From NCBI RefSeq assembly GCF_021442385.1, contig NZ_MUZA01000005.1:1-64000 (forward strand): a stretch of 64,000 nucleotides of DNA, given 5' to 3'. The stretch is from Micromonospora sp. MH99. GTDB lineage: Bacteria; Actinomycetota; Actinomycetes; Mycobacteriales; Micromonosporaceae. The translations under genes were made by a program, and so were the position numbers. How positions within the stretch are numbered: position 1 is the first letter of the stretch; every line of letters begins with the position of its first letter. The notes under the pieces were generated by a model, which did not search any database, was not told the origin of the DNA, and saw nothing but the letters and a program-made list of their open reading frames with translations. This document shows positions 49,607-58,695 of the stretch, piece by piece.

Positions 49607-50488
49607 ATGTCGACAGATCGGCGCGGCGACACCGCCCGCCGTCGAGGCAGACCCCTCGGCCCGTACCGCGCGCTCCGCCGAGCCCTCGCCGTCGGCTGCC
49701 TCATCGCCGTCGCCGGGGTGCCGGCCGGATCGCCGGTTGCCGGGGCGTCCGCGCCCACGACGGTGCGGGTGCTGCAGATGAACCTGTGCAACAGCGGTCG
49801 CGCCGGCTGTTACACCGGGCGGGCGCTGACCAGGGCTGCCGAGGTGATCAGGGCCGAGCGACCCGCAGTGGTCACCCTCAACGAGATCTGCCGGGACGAC
49901 GTGCCCACCCTGGAGGCGGTGTTCGCGGCCACCCACCCCGACACGGCTGTCGTGTCCGCCTTTAAGGCCGCCGGCGACCGTCCCAGCGGCGCCGACACCC
50001 GGTGCCGCAACGGCCAGGCGTACGGCATCGGGTTGTTGGCCCGGCTGGCGACGGCCGAGGGCCGGTACGCCGTACACAGTGGAATCCACCCGACCCAGGA
50101 CCTCGCCGACCCGGAGGAACGGCCCTGGCTCTGCGTCGACGTCGGTGGCGCCCTCAACGCCTGCACCACCCACCTGGCGGCCACCAGCCGCGCCGTCGCC
50201 CTCAGCCAGTGCGGCCATCTGCTCGACGAGATCCTGCCCGCCGTCCGGCGAAGCAGCGGGTACGCGCCCACCGTGCTCAGCGGCGACCTCAACCTCCGCC
50301 TCGGCGACGACCCCGACGTACGGTCCTGCCCGCCGGCCGGATACCCGCGCGTCGACGACGGAGCGGTGCAGCACATCCTGGCGAGCGCCGACGTCATGCT
50401 CTGCTGCGCCCGCTCGGTGGGCATGGTCGGGGTGACCGACCACCCCGCCCTGCTGGCCACCCTCGTCATCGACGACCCACGCGGCTGA
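49607..50488 (+). CDS. secreted endonuclease/exonuclease/phosphatase family protein
   Basis: A 293-residue exported protein. An Arg-rich N-terminus precedes a hydrophobic signal segment (RALAVGCLIAVAGVPAGSPV) cleaved near VAGASAP. The EEP-fold motifs are visible: VLQMNLCN (metal Asn), VVTLNEIC (metal Glu), LSGDLNLRLGDD (Asp/Asn) and GVTDHPALLATL (catalytic Asp-His). Eight or more cysteines in the mature part suggest disulfides outside the cell. It could be a nuclease, phosphatase or sphingomyelinase-like enzyme; the fold does not decide. Confidence 0.87.
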   Translation: MSTDRRGDTARRRGRPLGPYRALRRALAVGCLIAVAGVPAGSPVAGASAPTTVRVLQMNLCNSGRAGCYTGRALTRAAEVIRAERPAVVTLNEICRDDVPTLEAVFAATHPDTAVVSAFKAAGDRPSGADTRCRNGQAYGIGLLARLATAEGRYAVHSGIHPTQDLADPEERPWLCVDVGGALNACTTHLAATSRAVALSQCGHLLDEILPAVRRSSGYAPTVLSGDLNLRLGDDPDVRSCPPAGYPRVDDGAVQHILASADVMLCCARSVGMVGVTDHPALLATLVIDDPRG

Positions 50489-50595
50489 CGTGACGTGCTG
50501 GGGACCTTCCGCAGCGTCCTCGCCGGGTGCGAGGCCGCTTTTCGTCGGACTGTCGTGCCATGCTGCCGCCCATCGCACAGCAGGGAGCACAGGGC

Positions 50596-50988
50596 ATGGT
50601 CACGGTGATCGTTCGGGATGAGACAGCGACCGGCAGAGCCATCGAGAGCTGGCCGTTGGCGGGCCTGCCGGAGCGCATCTCGGCACGGGAGCTGGTCCGG
50701 CTGCGCGTGCGCGAGGAGGTGGCGCGGTTCAACGCCCAGCAGCCGCGGCACTTTCGGGGCCTGGTCCAGCCGACCGACACGGAGGCGACGCTGAACGGCT
50801 ACCGGGTCACCCCGGGCAGGCGACTGGACTGGGTGGCGCAGGCCGATCGCGCCTGCGCCGCGTTCGCCCGTAACGGTTTCCTGCTGTTGGTCGGCGACCG
50901 CCAGATCGAGGACCTCGACGAGGAGATCGACCTGCGCACCGACCCGGACGTGGCGTTCGTCCGGCTCGTCGCCCTGGTCGGTGGCTGA
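50596..50988 (+). CDS. conserved hypothetical protein paired with a DUF4132 gene
   Basis: A 130-residue protein. ISARELVRLRVREEVARFNA and DWVAQADRACAAFARNGFLL are its most structured parts, and FLLLVGDRQIEDLDEEIDLR closes the fold. I recognise it only as the small partner often found upstream of large DUF4132 proteins. ATG 50596 follows GGGAGCACAGG. It overlaps the DUF4132 start by 8 bases, so the two are made together and may form a complex. Confidence 0.7.
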   Translation: MVTVIVRDETATGRAIESWPLAGLPERISARELVRLRVREEVARFNAQQPRHFRGLVQPTDTEATLNGYRVTPGRRLDWVAQADRACAAFARNGFLLLVGDRQIEDLDEEIDLRTDPDVAFVRLVALVGG

Positions 50989-53437
50989 CATGGGCGACTG
51001 GACGGCACTCCTGCCGCGCCTGAGCGACGCGGACCGGCGGCAGGTGGAGGCCGGTGTCGCCGAGGCCGACGAGCGGATCCGGGCGGTGCTGCGGATCGCG
51101 GGCACGTACTTCTGGGGTTCCTCGGTGACCAGTGTGCCGGAGTGGGCCGCCGTCGAGTCGTGGCCGGCCGAGGAGCGTCGCCGCGCCGCCCTGGCCATGC
51201 ACCGCGAGTCGGCGGACGGCTCGACCCCCACCGCGCTGAACGACGTGGTGCGCAGCCTCGCCACCGAGGACGTCCCGTTCACGCGGGCGGACCTGGTGTG
51301 GTGCCTGGAGGTCGTCGCGGACGGTGACGGCTTCGACAACGGCGCCCACTTGGAGCTGCCCGCCCTGATCGCGCCGCGCCTGCCGGCCGCCGAGCTGGCC
51401 GGCCTGGTGCCGGCGCTGTCGGCCCTGGTCAGTGAGCTGGTCGACGACTACTTCATCGCGGCCGGGCCCCGCCGACGTGCCGTCACGCTGTTCGGCCGGG
51501 CCATCGACCGCGCCACCGGCAACCGCCTGCCGTCGTCGCTGCTGCACGACGGAGACAGCTTCGGGCCCGCCGTACGCGCCGACCTGGGGGCCGCCCTCGT
51601 CGCGCCCGGCGTTGCGGAGCTGCTGGAGCACTGCGCCGCGCTGGACAAACCGGCGGCGACCGCGAAGTGGCTACGCCGCCTCGACGAACTGCTCGCGGCC
51701 GCGCCCGATGTCCGGCAGGTCGTCCGCCGGCTTCTCGACGCGTTCACCGCCCACGGGCGGACCGTCCACGACGACTCGGACCGCCTCCTGCGCGGGCTGG
51801 TCTGGGCGTTGTCGCGCGAGCGCGACGAAAGGGCGACGGACCTGTTGGCGCGGGTCACCTCCAGCGCGGCGGCGGCGCCGCGCCAGGCCGCCGGATACCC
51901 ACACGCCCCGCGCACGGCGATCACGGCGGTCCGACTGCTGGCCGACCGCGACGGCGACGTGCCGCTGCGCACCCTGGCCCGCCTCGCCGTGACGGTTCGC
52001 AACAAGGCCGTGCGAAGCCGGGTCCAGGCCGCGCTGACCCAACTCGGCGCGCGGCGCGGATGGTCGCTCAGCGAGGTCATGGAGCTGACCGTCGACGACC
52101 ACGGGCTCGGGCCCGACGGGCGCCTCCCCACAGCAGTCGGCCCGTACGAGGCGACGGTCGAGATCGTGGGCGACCGGGCACGCCTGGTCTTCGCCCGCGA
52201 CGGCGTCGCGCTCAAGGGCGTCCCGGCCGCGGTGAAGCAGTCCCACGAGGACGACCTCGCGCACCTGCGGGGCCTGGTCAAGCAGGTCGGCGCGACACTC
52301 GTCAGCGAACGCCAGCGGGTCGAGGGACTGCTGTCGGAGGAGCGCACCTGGTCGTACCCGGACTGGTCGTCGCGATTCCTCGACCACCCGGTCACGGCGA
52401 CCTACGGGCGGCGGCTGCTGTGGGAGACCAGCACCGACGGCCAGCGCTGGACGGCCGGCCTGCCCCGCCGGGACGGCGACGGCTGGACGATCGTCGACCG
52501 GGACGGCCGGGCCCTCGCGCCCGGGTCGGTCCGGTTGTGGCATCCCGTCCGCGCGAGCACCGCCGACGTGTTGGCCTGGCGCGGCCACCTGGTCTCCGCC
52601 GGCCTGACGCAGCCGTTCAAGCAGGTCTTCCGGGAGGTCTACCCGCGCACACCGGCCGAGGAGAGGACGCACACCTACTCCAACCGGTTCGCCGGGCACA
52701 TCCTGCGCTACCGGCAGGCCAACGCCCTGCTGCGCGCCCGTGGCTGGCAGGCCGGCTACCTCGGCACCTGGGACGGCGGGTACGACAGCGAGGCCACCAA
52801 GGTCCTCGGCGGCGGGGCGTGGCGGGCGTCCTTTGACCACGCGCTCGTCGACAACCCGGATCCACACCACTACGACGTCGAGTACTGCTCGACCGACCAG
52901 GTGCGCTTCGCCCGGCTCGACGGGACGACGTGGGTGCCCGCACCGGTCATCGACGTGCCACCGCTGGTGTTCAGCGAGGCCATGCGCGACGTGGACCTGT
53001 TCGTCGGCGTCACCTCGATCGCCACCGACCCGCAGTGGGCCGATCGCGGCGAGGACCGGTTCTCGGCCTACTGGCAGCGCACGGCCGTCGCGGAGCTGAC
53101 CCCGTCGGCGCAGGTACGCCGGGACGCGCTCGCGCGGCTGCTGCCCCGGATGGCCATCGCCGACCGGGTGGACCTCACGGACCGGTACCTGCGGGTGCGC
53201 GGCAACCTGGGCGCGTACCGGATCCACCTCGGGTCGGGCAACGTCATGATGGAGCCCGACGACGCGTACCTGTGCATCGTCGCCGCGCGTGCACAGACCG
53301 GGCGGCTGCACCTGCCGTTCGACGACGACCCCATGCTCTCCACGATCCTGTCCAAGGCGATCATGCTCGCCGCCGACGACCGGATCACCGACCCCACCGT
53401 GCTGAGCCAACTGCCCAGTGTCAGGGCACGTCGATGA
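50981..53437 (+). CDS. DUF4132 domain protein (MolR/YehI-like)
   Basis: An 818-residue cytoplasmic protein. The N-terminal 450 residues are helical and HEAT-like. The DUF4132 domain follows, with GLTQPFKQVFREVYPRTPAE and YSNRFAGHILRYRQANALLR, then HHYDVEYCSTDQVRF and PPLVFSEAMRDVDLFVGVTS. RIHLGSGNVMMEPDDAYLCI is the conserved C-terminal piece. Relatives include E. coli YehI/MolR; no activity is established. The GTG start overlaps the upstream partner gene. The last 17 bases overlap the convergent oxidoreductase gene. Confidence 0.85.
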   Translation: MADMGDWTALLPRLSDADRRQVEAGVAEADERIRAVLRIAGTYFWGSSVTSVPEWAAVESWPAEERRRAALAMHRESADGSTPTALNDVVRSLATEDVPFTRADLVWCLEVVADGDGFDNGAHLELPALIAPRLPAAELAGLVPALSALVSELVDDYFIAAGPRRRAVTLFGRAIDRATGNRLPSSLLHDGDSFGPAVRADLGAALVAPGVAELLEHCAALDKPAATAKWLRRLDELLAAAPDVRQVVRRLLDAFTAHGRTVHDDSDRLLRGLVWALSRERDERATDLLARVTSSAAAAPRQAAGYPHAPRTAITAVRLLADRDGDVPLRTLARLAVTVRNKAVRSRVQAALTQLGARRGWSLSEVMELTVDDHGLGPDGRLPTAVGPYEATVEIVGDRARLVFARDGVALKGVPAAVKQSHEDDLAHLRGLVKQVGATLVSERQRVEGLLSEERTWSYPDWSSRFLDHPVTATYGRRLLWETSTDGQRWTAGLPRRDGDGWTIVDRDGRALAPGSVRLWHPVRASTADVLAWRGHLVSAGLTQPFKQVFREVYPRTPAEERTHTYSNRFAGHILRYRQANALLRARGWQAGYLGTWDGGYDSEATKVLGGGAWRASFDHALVDNPDPHHYDVEYCSTDQVRFARLDGTTWVPAPVIDVPPLVFSEAMRDVDLFVGVTSIATDPQWADRGEDRFSAYWQRTAVAELTPSAQVRRDALARLLPRMAIADRVDLTDRYLRVRGNLGAYRIHLGSGNVMMEPDDAYLCIVAARAQTGRLHLPFDDDPMLSTILSKAIMLAADDRITDPTVLSQLPSVRARR

Positions 53438-54404
53438 CGATCTTGCCCGCACTGGTGCCGGCCTCCACGACGGCGTGGGCGTCCGCGACGGTGTCCAGCG
53501 TGAACCGTCGGGGATCGACAAGCGGGCGCAGCGCTCCCGCGTCGGCAAGCGCGCTGGCCTCGCGCAGGATCTCGCCGTGCGCGTCACGCCCCTGACCGGT
53601 CAGCAGCGGCAACAGGGTGAACACCCCGGAGTAGCTGGCGCCCCGGAACGACAGCGGCGCCAGGCTGTGCGTACCCCAACCGAGGGCGCTCACGACGCGG
53701 CCGGTGTAGGTGCGCACGGCGGTGAAGGACTTGTCGAGGGTGGCGCCGCCGACGGTGTCGAAGACGACGTCGAAGCCGTCGCCGCCGGTGTGCGCCGCCA
53801 CGTAGTCCGCCACCTCGGTGGCGTTGTAGTCGATAGGCGTCGCGCCGAGCCGCGCGATGGTCTCCAGGTTCCGGGATGAACCGGTGGCGAAGACCTCCGC
53901 GCCGCGGGCTCGGGCGATCTGGATCGCGACCTGCCCGACGCCGCCGGCCCCGCCGTGCACCAGGACCCGCTGGCCCGCCCGCACCTGCGCCCGGTGCACC
54001 AGCGCCTCCCAACTGGTGATGACGGCCAGCGGCAGAGCCGCCGCCTCGCGCAGACTCAACGATTCCGCCGTCCGGGCCAGCAGCCGGGCGTCGACCGCCG
54101 CGTACTCGGCGAGCGACCCCTGGACATCACCGACCCCGCCGGTGAGCCCGTACACCTCGTCACCCGGGGCGAAGCCGACGACACCGGGCCCGACCTCCGC
54201 CACGACTCCCGCCAGGTCCAGACCGAGGACGATCGGCGGATTGTTGCGGGCGTGCGGGGCCTTCCCCTGGCGGATCTTCGTGTCCAACGGGTTGACGCCG
54301 CTGGCCGCGATGCGGACGAGCACCTGCCCCGCGCCGGGGACCGGCGTGTCGACCTCCCGGACGACCAGCGGGCCGCCGAATTCGCTGAGCACTACCGCGC
54401 GCAT
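53421..54404 (-). CDS. NADP-dependent quinone oxidoreductase-like alcohol dehydrogenase (MDR superfamily)
   Basis: A 327-residue zinc-free medium-chain reductase. VLSEFGGPLVVREVDTPVPG begins the GroES-like domain, and VLVHGGAGGVGQVAIQIARA the NADPH-binding Rossmann loop. AVITSWEALVHRAQVRAGQR is typical of quinone reductases. No structural-zinc cysteine cluster is present. ATG 54404 follows GAGGT. The gene lies 44 bases behind tetR on the same strand, so both are expected under the 36-bp palindrome; TetR-controlled quinone/enone reductases usually answer to reactive electrophiles. Confidence 0.88.
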   Translation of the reverse strand: MRAVVLSEFGGPLVVREVDTPVPGAGQVLVRIAASGVNPLDTKIRQGKAPHARNNPPIVLGLDLAGVVAEVGPGVVGFAPGDEVYGLTGGVGDVQGSLAEYAAVDARLLARTAESLSLREAAALPLAVITSWEALVHRAQVRAGQRVLVHGGAGGVGQVAIQIARARGAEVFATGSSRNLETIARLGATPIDYNATEVADYVAAHTGGDGFDVVFDTVGGATLDKSFTAVRTYTGRVVSALGWGTHSLAPLSFRGASYSGVFTLLPLLTGQGRDAHGEILREASALADAGALRPLVDPRRFTLDTVADAHAVVEAGTSAGKIVIDVP

Positions 54405-54448
54405 GGCGCTACCTCGCCTTTCCGTTCCTGGTGAATACGTTGTCGGGT

Positions 54449-55024
54449 TCATGCCGTCTGGTGGGCGACGAGCGACCGGGCGGCGTTCTTCGCCTCGTGC
54501 ACGACCGCCCGGTCCTGCAGCAGCCGGCCCGAGGCCAGCGCGCCGTCGATCAGGAGCCCGATCTGGCGGGCGAGCCCGTCCGGATCGCTCGCACCGGCCC
54601 GCCCGGTCAGCTCCGTGAGCCACGTCTGCCGCCGCTCGGTGTGCCGCAGGGTGATCGCCCGGGCCTCCGAGTCCAACGATGCCTCCACGGCGGCGCTGAC
54701 GAAGGGGCATCCAAAGAAGCCGTGCCTGTCGAATGCGTCCAGGAGCGCGTCGAAGAGCCCGATCAACTGGTCCGCCGGTCGGTCACCGGCGCGCTCGGCG
54801 GCCCGCTGTAGCTGCGCCATCCACGAGTCGTCGGTGCGCCGCAGGTAGGCGGCCACGAGTTCGTCCTTGGTACGGAAGTGGACGTACAGGGTCGACTTGG
54901 CCACCCCGCTCTCGGCGATGACCTGCTCGATGCCGACGCCGCGCAGACCGTGGGCGTAGAACAGCTCGGCGGCGGTGGCGAGGATCCGTTCCTCGGTGGT
55001 GGTCTTCCGGGTCTTCGGCGGCAT
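54449..55024 (-). CDS. TetR family transcriptional regulator
   Basis: A 191-residue regulator. ILATAAELFYAHGLRGVGIE and QVIAESGVAKSTLYVHFRTK form the TetR N-terminal helix-turn-helix. The C-terminal ligand-binding part contains GFFGCPFVSAAVEASLDSE with a cysteine that could respond to electrophiles, like related AcuR/NemR-type regulators. ATG 55024 follows GGGAGGG, and the operator palindrome begins 8 bases further upstream. It heads a two-gene operon with the oxidoreductase and is very likely autoregulated. Confidence 0.92.
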   Translation of the reverse strand: MPPKTRKTTTEERILATAAELFYAHGLRGVGIEQVIAESGVAKSTLYVHFRTKDELVAAYLRRTDDSWMAQLQRAAERAGDRPADQLIGLFDALLDAFDRHGFFGCPFVSAAVEASLDSEARAITLRHTERRQTWLTELTGRAGASDPDGLARQIGLLIDGALASGRLLQDRAVVHEAKNAARSLVAHQTA

Positions 55025-55031
55025 GATCCCT

Positions 55032-55067
55032 CCCTTAATCGAACAGACTAGTCCGTTCGATTAAGGG
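55032..55067. promoter_or_regulatory. 36-bp near-perfect palindromic operator for tetR
   Basis: A 36-base inverted repeat with 17 of 18 position pairs complementary. The arms read CCCTTAATCGAAC (55032-55044) and its complement (55055-55067), around a GACTAGTC core (55046-55053). It adjoins the tetR ribosome-binding sequence, so occupancy would block the tetR-oxidoreductase operon. The single mismatched pair is at 55045/55054. Confidence 0.82.
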
Positions 55068-55105
55068 TGCCCACATGATCGCTGTCACGCCGCGGCCGGC
55101 GCGGG

Positions 55106-55705
55106 TCAGGGCAGCAGGACGACGTGCAGGTGGCGGGGCCCGTGCACCCCTTCGACGCGGATCAACTCGATGTCGCTGGTGGCCGACGGGCCACTGATCC
55201 AGGTCAGCGGGCGGTGCGGCGTCAGCCGCGCCAGGGCCTCGGGCACGGTGGCCACCACCTGCTCGGCACGCAGGACGCACACGTGCCGGTCCGGCAGGAG
55301 GCTCAGCACCCGGCGGCCCTGATCGGGCGAGCCGTCCAGGACGATCGTTCCGGTCTGCGCGATGGCGACGGCGGCGGCGGTGACGACGGCGTCCGCGGCC
55401 CCGATCCGCCCGTGGTCGAGGCCGTCGTCGGTCAGCGCGGTCACCGTCGACGGCAGCCAGGCGGGCGGCAGACCCGGCGGTACGACGACGGTGGCCCCCG
55501 CCGGCAGGAGGTCGGCGATCGTGTCGGCGACGGCCGCCTCGGTGGCCCGGTGCACGTGCGCCCGGTAGTCGGTCAGCCGCTGCGCCAACTGGTCCACGTC
55601 GACGGTGTCGGCCTGGACGTAGTCGCGGGACACCGGTGCCGGCGCGGGGCCGCCGGTGGCGAGCGCGGCCCGCAGCCGGCCGAGGACGAGATCCCGGGAG
55701 GTCAC
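55106..55705 (-). CDS. lutC: LutC-like LUD-domain subunit of L-lactate oxidation complex
   Basis: A 199-residue LUD-domain protein. VVVPPGLPPAWLPSTVTALT and AAVAIAQTGTIVLDGSPDQG are the LutC/YkgG core, and TWISGPSATSDIELIRVEGV with HGPRHLHVVLLP is the conserved end. LutABC is an iron-sulfur, flavin-free L-lactate dehydrogenase complex. GTG 55705 overlaps the lutB stop by four bases. It is the last gene of a five-gene operon that also makes a deoxysugar-acid dehydrogenase and hydrolase. Confidence 0.92.
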   Translation of the reverse strand: MTSRDLVLGRLRAALATGGPAPAPVSRDYVQADTVDVDQLAQRLTDYRAHVHRATEAAVADTIADLLPAGATVVVPPGLPPAWLPSTVTALTDDGLDHGRIGAADAVVTAAAVAIAQTGTIVLDGSPDQGRRVLSLLPDRHVCVLRAEQVVATVPEALARLTPHRPLTWISGPSATSDIELIRVEGVHGPRHLHVVLLP

Positions 55706-57162
55706 CGCCCGGCCCACCATTCGCGGAACGTCTGCGCCGGCGGCTCGGGCAGGTCCCGGCTGGCGGTCCAGCCGTTCAGCGGTGGGGGCAGCCCGCGGCC
55801 ACGCCGACCGGCGAGCCGGCTCAGCCGCGCGGCGCGCTGCCCGGCCGCGTACAGCCGGGGTCGGTCCATCGTGTACGCGGCCGCGGCCATCGCGATCGAC
55901 TCGGCGGTGGGCCGCGGTCGCGACTCGACGGCCTCGGCGCGCAGGTGCACCAGCAGCTCCGGGATGTTGATTTTGACGGGGCACGCGTCGTAACAGGCGC
56001 CGCAGAGCGTCGACGCGTACGGCAGGGAGGCGTTGTCCTCGATGCCGGTGAGCTGGGGTGACAGCACCGCCCCGATGGGCCCCGGGTACACCGACCCGTA
56101 GGCGTGGCCGCCGGCGCGCTCGTAGACCGGGCACACGTTGAGGCACGCCGAGCAGCGGATACACCGCAGCGCCTGCCGGCCGACCTCGTCAGCGAGCACC
56201 GCGCTGCGCCCGTTGTCGAGCAGGACCAGGTGGAACGCCTGCGGTCCGTCGCCCGGGGTCACGCCCGTCCACATCGAGGTGTACGGGTTCATCCGCTCCC
56301 CCGTCGACGCCCGCGGCAGCAGCTGGAGGAAGACCTCCAGGTCCCGCCAGGTCGGCACCACCTTCTCCACGCCCATCACGGTGATGAGGGTGTCCGGCAC
56401 GGTCAGGCACATCCGCCCGTTGCCCTCGGACTCGACCACGGCCAGGGTGCCCGTCTCGGCGACGGCGAAGTTCGCGCCGGACACCGCCACCGGCGTACTC
56501 AGGAAGGTCTCGCGCAGGAACCGGCGCGCGGCGGCCGCGAGGGCCGTCGGGTCGTCGGCGAGCGCCGGGTCGACGCCGGGCATCTCGCGCAGGAAGATCT
56601 CCCGGATCTCGGCCCGGTTGCGGTGGATCGCGGGCACCAGGATGTGGCTCGGCCGGTCGTCGCCGAGCTGCACGATCAGCTCCGCCAGGTCCGTCTCCAC
56701 GGGGGTGATCCCGGCCGCTTCGAGGGCCTCGTTGAGGCCGATCTCCTGGGTCGCCATGGACTTGACCTTGATGACCCGGTCCGCGCCGGCCGCGCGGACG
56801 AGGTCGGTGACGATGCGGTTGGCCTCGATGGCGTCCGCCGCCCAGTGCACCACGCCGCCGGCCCCGGTGACCTTCTCCTCGAGCTGTTCCAGCAGGTCGG
56901 GCAGGCGGTGCAGGGTGTCGGCCTTGATCGCCGCGCCCGCCGCGCGCAACTGCTCCCAGTCCGCCTGTTCGTCGATCACACCCGCGGACTTGGCCCGGAT
57001 CGTCGTCGTGGCGTGGCGCAGGTTGCGCCGCAGTTGCGGGTCGGCAAGGCTCCGCCGCGCGGCGTCCGGGAACGACTCGTCGCCGCGCAGGTGCCCCACG
57101 CCGGCCGGCGCGGTCACCGGTGGCGCGGTCGCCGGCATGCCGAGGAACGTCCGGCGGGTCAC
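55702..57162 (-). CDS. lutB: LutB-like iron-sulfur subunit of L-lactate oxidation complex
   Basis: A 486-residue LUD/ferredoxin protein. An N-terminal LUD domain carries SGANFAVAETGTLAVVESEG and LPRASTGERMNPYTSMWTG. Two 4Fe-4S motifs follow: CIRCSACLNVCPVYE and LCGACYDACPVKI. The C-terminal DUF3390-like tail includes FREWWAGR. Length and order match LutB (YkgF). GTG 57162 overlaps the lutA stop; a Met eight codons in is an alternative. The complex would oxidise L-lactate to pyruvate. Confidence 0.94.
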   Translation of the reverse strand: MTRRTFLGMPATAPPVTAPAGVGHLRGDESFPDAARRSLADPQLRRNLRHATTTIRAKSAGVIDEQADWEQLRAAGAAIKADTLHRLPDLLEQLEEKVTGAGGVVHWAADAIEANRIVTDLVRAAGADRVIKVKSMATQEIGLNEALEAAGITPVETDLAELIVQLGDDRPSHILVPAIHRNRAEIREIFLREMPGVDPALADDPTALAAAARRFLRETFLSTPVAVSGANFAVAETGTLAVVESEGNGRMCLTVPDTLITVMGVEKVVPTWRDLEVFLQLLPRASTGERMNPYTSMWTGVTPGDGPQAFHLVLLDNGRSAVLADEVGRQALRCIRCSACLNVCPVYERAGGHAYGSVYPGPIGAVLSPQLTGIEDNASLPYASTLCGACYDACPVKINIPELLVHLRAEAVESRPRPTAESIAMAAAAYTMDRPRLYAAGQRAARLSRLAGRRGRGLPPPLNGWTASRDLPEPPAQTFREWWAGR

Positions 57163-57926
57163 GACCGGACCGCCGATCGGGCACTGGGCGTGCCGCTCTG
57201 CTCGGTCGAGGCCAGGATCTCGGCGAGGTGCACGGTGCGCACCCCGGTCCGCAGCCGCGACAGACCGCCGCCGATGTGCATGAGACACGAGACGTCCCCG
57301 GCGGCGCACACGTCGGCGCCGGTGGCGAGCACGTGGCGCATCTTGTCCGCAAGCATCGCCGTGGACGTCTCCGGGTTCTTCACGGCGAACGTGCCGCCGA
57401 ACCCGCAGCACTGCTCCGCCGCCGGCAACTCCACCAGGTCGAGGCCGCGCACCGCGCGCAGCAACTGTCGCGGCCGGTCGCCCACCCGTAGCATCCGCAG
57501 GGAGTGGCAGGTCGGATGGTAGGTGACCCGGTGCGGATAGTACGCGCCCACGTCGGTCACCCCGAGCACGTCGACGAGCAGCTCCGACAGCTCGTACGTC
57601 CGCCCGGCCACCGACTCGGCCCGGCTGGCCAGCCGTACGTCGCCGGCCCGCCGGGCCACCATCGCGTGCTGGTGCCGCACCGACCCGACGCAGGAGCCCG
57701 ACGGCGCGACGATCACGTCGTACGGGTCGAAGACCCGCACGTGCCGGCGTACCAGGGGAACGGCCTCGCGCGGGTAGCCGGTGTTCACGTGCATCTGCCC
57801 GCAGCAGGTCTGCTCGGTCGGGAAGACCACGTCGTGGCCGAGCCGCTCCAGCAGACGCACCGTCGCGGTGGCCGCCTGCGGGAACATGGTGTCGGCCAGG
57901 CAGGTCACGAACAGCGCGATCCGCAC
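57159..57926 (-). CDS. lutA: LutA-like CCG-domain subunit of L-lactate oxidation complex
   Basis: A 255-residue protein with two cysteine-rich CCG domains: FPTEQTCCGQMHVNTGY and LPAAEQCCGFGGTFAVKNPE, plus YHPTCHSLRMLRVGDRP and CAAGDVSCLMHIGG. These bind a noncubane or 4Fe-4S cluster as in LutA/YkgE and glycolate oxidase GlcF. GTG 57926 with GGGGGTG upstream is preferred over an in-frame start 17 codons earlier. The stop overlaps lutB, and the SDR gene ends 19 bases upstream, so transcription is continuous. Confidence 0.93.
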   Translation of the reverse strand: MRIALFVTCLADTMFPQAATATVRLLERLGHDVVFPTEQTCCGQMHVNTGYPREAVPLVRRHVRVFDPYDVIVAPSGSCVGSVRHQHAMVARRAGDVRLASRAESVAGRTYELSELLVDVLGVTDVGAYYPHRVTYHPTCHSLRMLRVGDRPRQLLRAVRGLDLVELPAAEQCCGFGGTFAVKNPETSTAMLADKMRHVLATGADVCAAGDVSCLMHIGGGLSRLRTGVRTVHLAEILASTEQSGTPSARSAVRS

Positions 57927-57945
57927 GGCACACCCCCGCCCATCG

Positions 57946-58695
57946 TCACGGCCGGACCCGCAGGTGGGTGACCCCACCGTCGACGTCCAACACCGTACCC
58001 GTGGTCGACGCCGACAGCGGCGACGCGAGGTAGACGATCGCGTTCGCGACCTCCGCCGGCGTCACCAGTCGTCCGATGGGCTGGCGGGCCTGCAGCGCCA
58101 CGCGCTCGGCGGCCGGGTCGTCCGCCTGCGCCAGCAGCCGTCCCACCCAGGGTGTGTCGGCGGTGCCGGGGCAGACGCAGTTGAACCGGATGCCCTCGCG
58201 GACGTGGTCGGTGGCCATGGCGAGGGTCAGCGACAGCACGGCGCCCTTGCTCGCCGAGTAGAGCGCCCGGCCGGGCAGGCCGTTGAGCGCGGCGATGGAC
58301 GAGAGGTTGACTACCGATGCGTGCTCCGAGCGGCGCAGCCAGGGCAGGGCCGCGCTGACGACGCGCGCCATCCCGACCACGTTGACGTCGAGCACGCGGT
58401 GCCACTCGTCGTCGGTCTGGTCGGCGACGGTCCCGGTCGCGCCGATCCCGGCGTTGTTGACCACCACATCGATGCCGCCGAGCGCGTCGGCCGCCGCGGC
58501 GACCGCCTGCTGCACCGACGGTCGGCTCGACACGTCGGCGGCGATGCCGACGATGCCCTCCGGCAGGCCGCTCGGGTCGAGGTCGAGGACGGCCACCCGG
58601 GCGCCCCGCTCGCGCAGCTCCACGGCGGTGGCGCGGCCGATGCCGGAGGAGCCGCCCGTGACCAGCGCCGCCAGCCCGGCGAACTCCGCGCTCAT
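57946..58695 (-). CDS. SDR family oxidoreductase, probable 2-keto-3-deoxy-sugar-acid dehydrogenase
   Basis: A 249-residue short-chain dehydrogenase. The NAD loop is ALVTGGSSGIGRATAVE, Asp in VAVLDLDPSG points to NAD preference, VNNAGIGATG is the NAG motif and the catalytic set is SSIAAL...YSASKGA. By family alone it could oxidise many alcohols. Its position between a FAH-type hydrolase and lutABC matches the L-rhamnose/L-fucose non-phosphorylating pathway, where an SDR oxidises 2-keto-3-deoxy-rhamnonate or -fuconate to the 2,4-diketo acid. The start overlaps the FAH stop by ATGA. Confidence 0.88.
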   Translation of the reverse strand: MSAEFAGLAALVTGGSSGIGRATAVELRERGARVAVLDLDPSGLPEGIVGIAADVSSRPSVQQAVAAAADALGGIDVVVNNAGIGATGTVADQTDDEWHRVLDVNVVGMARVVSAALPWLRRSEHASVVNLSSIAALNGLPGRALYSASKGAVLSLTLAMATDHVREGIRFNCVCPGTADTPWVGRLLAQADDPAAERVALQARQPIGRLVTPAEVANAIVYLASPLSASTTGTVLDVDGGVTHLRVRP

